Shown: positions 55,600 through 56,231 of the stretch, piece after piece
Layout of the letters: each line of letters opens with the position of its first letter
Position numbering within the stretch: position 1 is the first letter of the stretch
DNA from: Opitutaceae bacterium
GTDB taxonomy: Bacteria > Verrucomicrobiota > Verrucomicrobiia > Opitutales > Opitutaceae
DNA: 56,231 nt
NCBI GenBank assembly: GCA_016794665.1
Contig: JAEUHB010000084.1
Location: 1 to 56,231, forward strand
Reading direction: 5' to 3'
Made by a program: the position numbers and the translations under genes
Notes under the pieces: model-generated
Told to the model about the DNA's origin: nothing
Database searches by the model: none
The model's input: the letters and a program-made list of their open reading frames with translations, nothing else

Positions 55600-56231
55600 A
55601 TGACATTCAAGCTCGCGCTCGTGCAGATGCGCGTCGAGGGCGGGCGCAAGGCCGCCAACCTCGCCCGCGCCTCCGATCGCATCGGCGCCGCGGCCGCGCT
55701 CGGCGCGCAGATCGTGCTGCTGCCCGAGGCGCTGTCGCTCGGCTGGATGCATCCGTCCGCCGTGACCGAGGCCGACGCCGTGCCCGCGGGCGCGAGCTGC
55801 GCGGCGCTCGCCGCGGCCGCGCGCGCCCACGGCGTATTTGTCTGCGCGGGGCTCGTCGAGCGCGACGGCGCACGCATCTTCAACAGCGCCGTCCTCCTCG
55901 CACCCAGCGGCGATCTGCTGCTCCATCACCGCAAGATCAACGAGCTCGGGATGGCCCACGCGTGCTACGCGCCCGGCGACCGCCTCGGCGTGGCCGAAAC
56001 CCCGCTCGGAAAAATCGGCGTGATGATTTGCGCCGACGGCTTCGCGCCCGGCCAGGCGATTGGCCGCGCGCTCGGCCTGATGGGCGCGCAGGTGATCCTC
56101 TCGCCCTGCGCGTGGGCGGTGCCGCCGGATCACGACAACACCGCGCGCCCCTACGGCTGGCTCTGGCGCGAGAACTGGGGCCCGGTCGCGCGCGACTTCC
56201 GCCTCTGGATCGCCGGCGCGAGCAACGTCGG
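55600..56231 (+). CDS. Carbon-nitrogen hydrolase (nitrilase superfamily), 5' part
   Basis: The first 210 codons of a nitrilase-superfamily gene that runs off the right edge. The Glu-Lys-Cys triad is present: E43 in LLPEAL, K112 in HHRKINELG and C144 in VMICADGF. Such enzymes hydrolyse amides or nitriles in the cytosol. The substrate cannot be told from the part present. Start at the ATG at 55600 (MTFKLALVQM), the usual family beginning. Divergent from the TonB receptor; the 129-base gap shows no obvious operator. Confidence 0.92.
   Translation, partial: MTFKLALVQMRVEGGRKAANLARASDRIGAAAALGAQIVLLPEALSLGWMHPSAVTEADAVPAGASCAALAAAARAHGVFVCAGLVERDGARIFNSAVLLAPSGDLLLHHRKINELGMAHACYAPGDRLGVAETPLGKIGVMICADGFAPGQAIGRALGLMGAQVILSPCAWAVPPDHDNTARPYGWLWRENWGPVARDFRLWIAGASNV

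Overview
This is a GC-rich chromosomal window that most resembles the Verrucomicrobiota, family Opitutaceae. The case rests on three things seen here. First, the TonB-dependent receptors have the 'LSPFxVS...GTRLNS...LEDLAASISVITKE' plug start. Second, there are many secreted sulfatases. Third, five unrelated secreted proteins share the same C-terminal module. No tRNA, rRNA, CRISPR array, prophage or insertion sequence was seen, and no gap between genes exceeds 300 bases.

Layout. 1-5.6 kb: 5' part of clpB, a divergent, frameshifted S9-peptidase-like gene, and a secreted propeller/Ig protein with two copies of the shared tail module. 5.7-11.8 kb (minus strand): a secreted metallo-beta-lactamase-fold protein with the tail, then a compact five-gene denitrification operon read nirK - nirV - SCO copper chaperone - DUF2249 - Crp/Fnr regulator. 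An FNR/DNR-type box lies upstream of nirK. 11.8-16.9 kb: a metzincin protease with the tail and a YncE/phosphoesterase fusion. 16.9-25.6 kb: a peroxiredoxin, a thioesterase, a dUTPase, an Arg/Gly-rich disordered protein, murA, ruvB, a small AT-richer tail protein and an M1 aminopeptidase. 25.7-31 kb: a haem-containing PQQ sugar dehydrogenase, a ring-cleaving dioxygenase, a single-domain response regulator and a lamin-tail-domain protein with the tail. 31-47 kb: a TonB-dependent receptor, a Tat-exported Gfo/Idh oxidoreductase, five sulfatases, a TIR-TM-TPR protein, a DDP/DHD repeat protein and an alpha/beta hydrolase. 47-55.5 kb (minus strand): an operon of TonB receptor - pectate lyase - DMFase-like protein - unknown secreted protein - PHP hydrolase. 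The window ends in a partial nitrilase-family gene.

How it fits together. The organism looks like a polysaccharide degrader: receptors, sulfatases, pectate lyase, esterase and oxidoreductases. It also appears able to reduce nitrite to nitric oxide. The most unusual features are (i) the recurrent tail module, nine copies in five secreted proteins of different function; (ii) REP-like hairpins headed by GTAG, arranged in inverted pairs, one pair read through in frame inside nirV and another supplying the stop codons of two convergent genes; and (iii) arrays of 7-base repeats lying directly against the start codons of murA, ruvB and the TIR gene.
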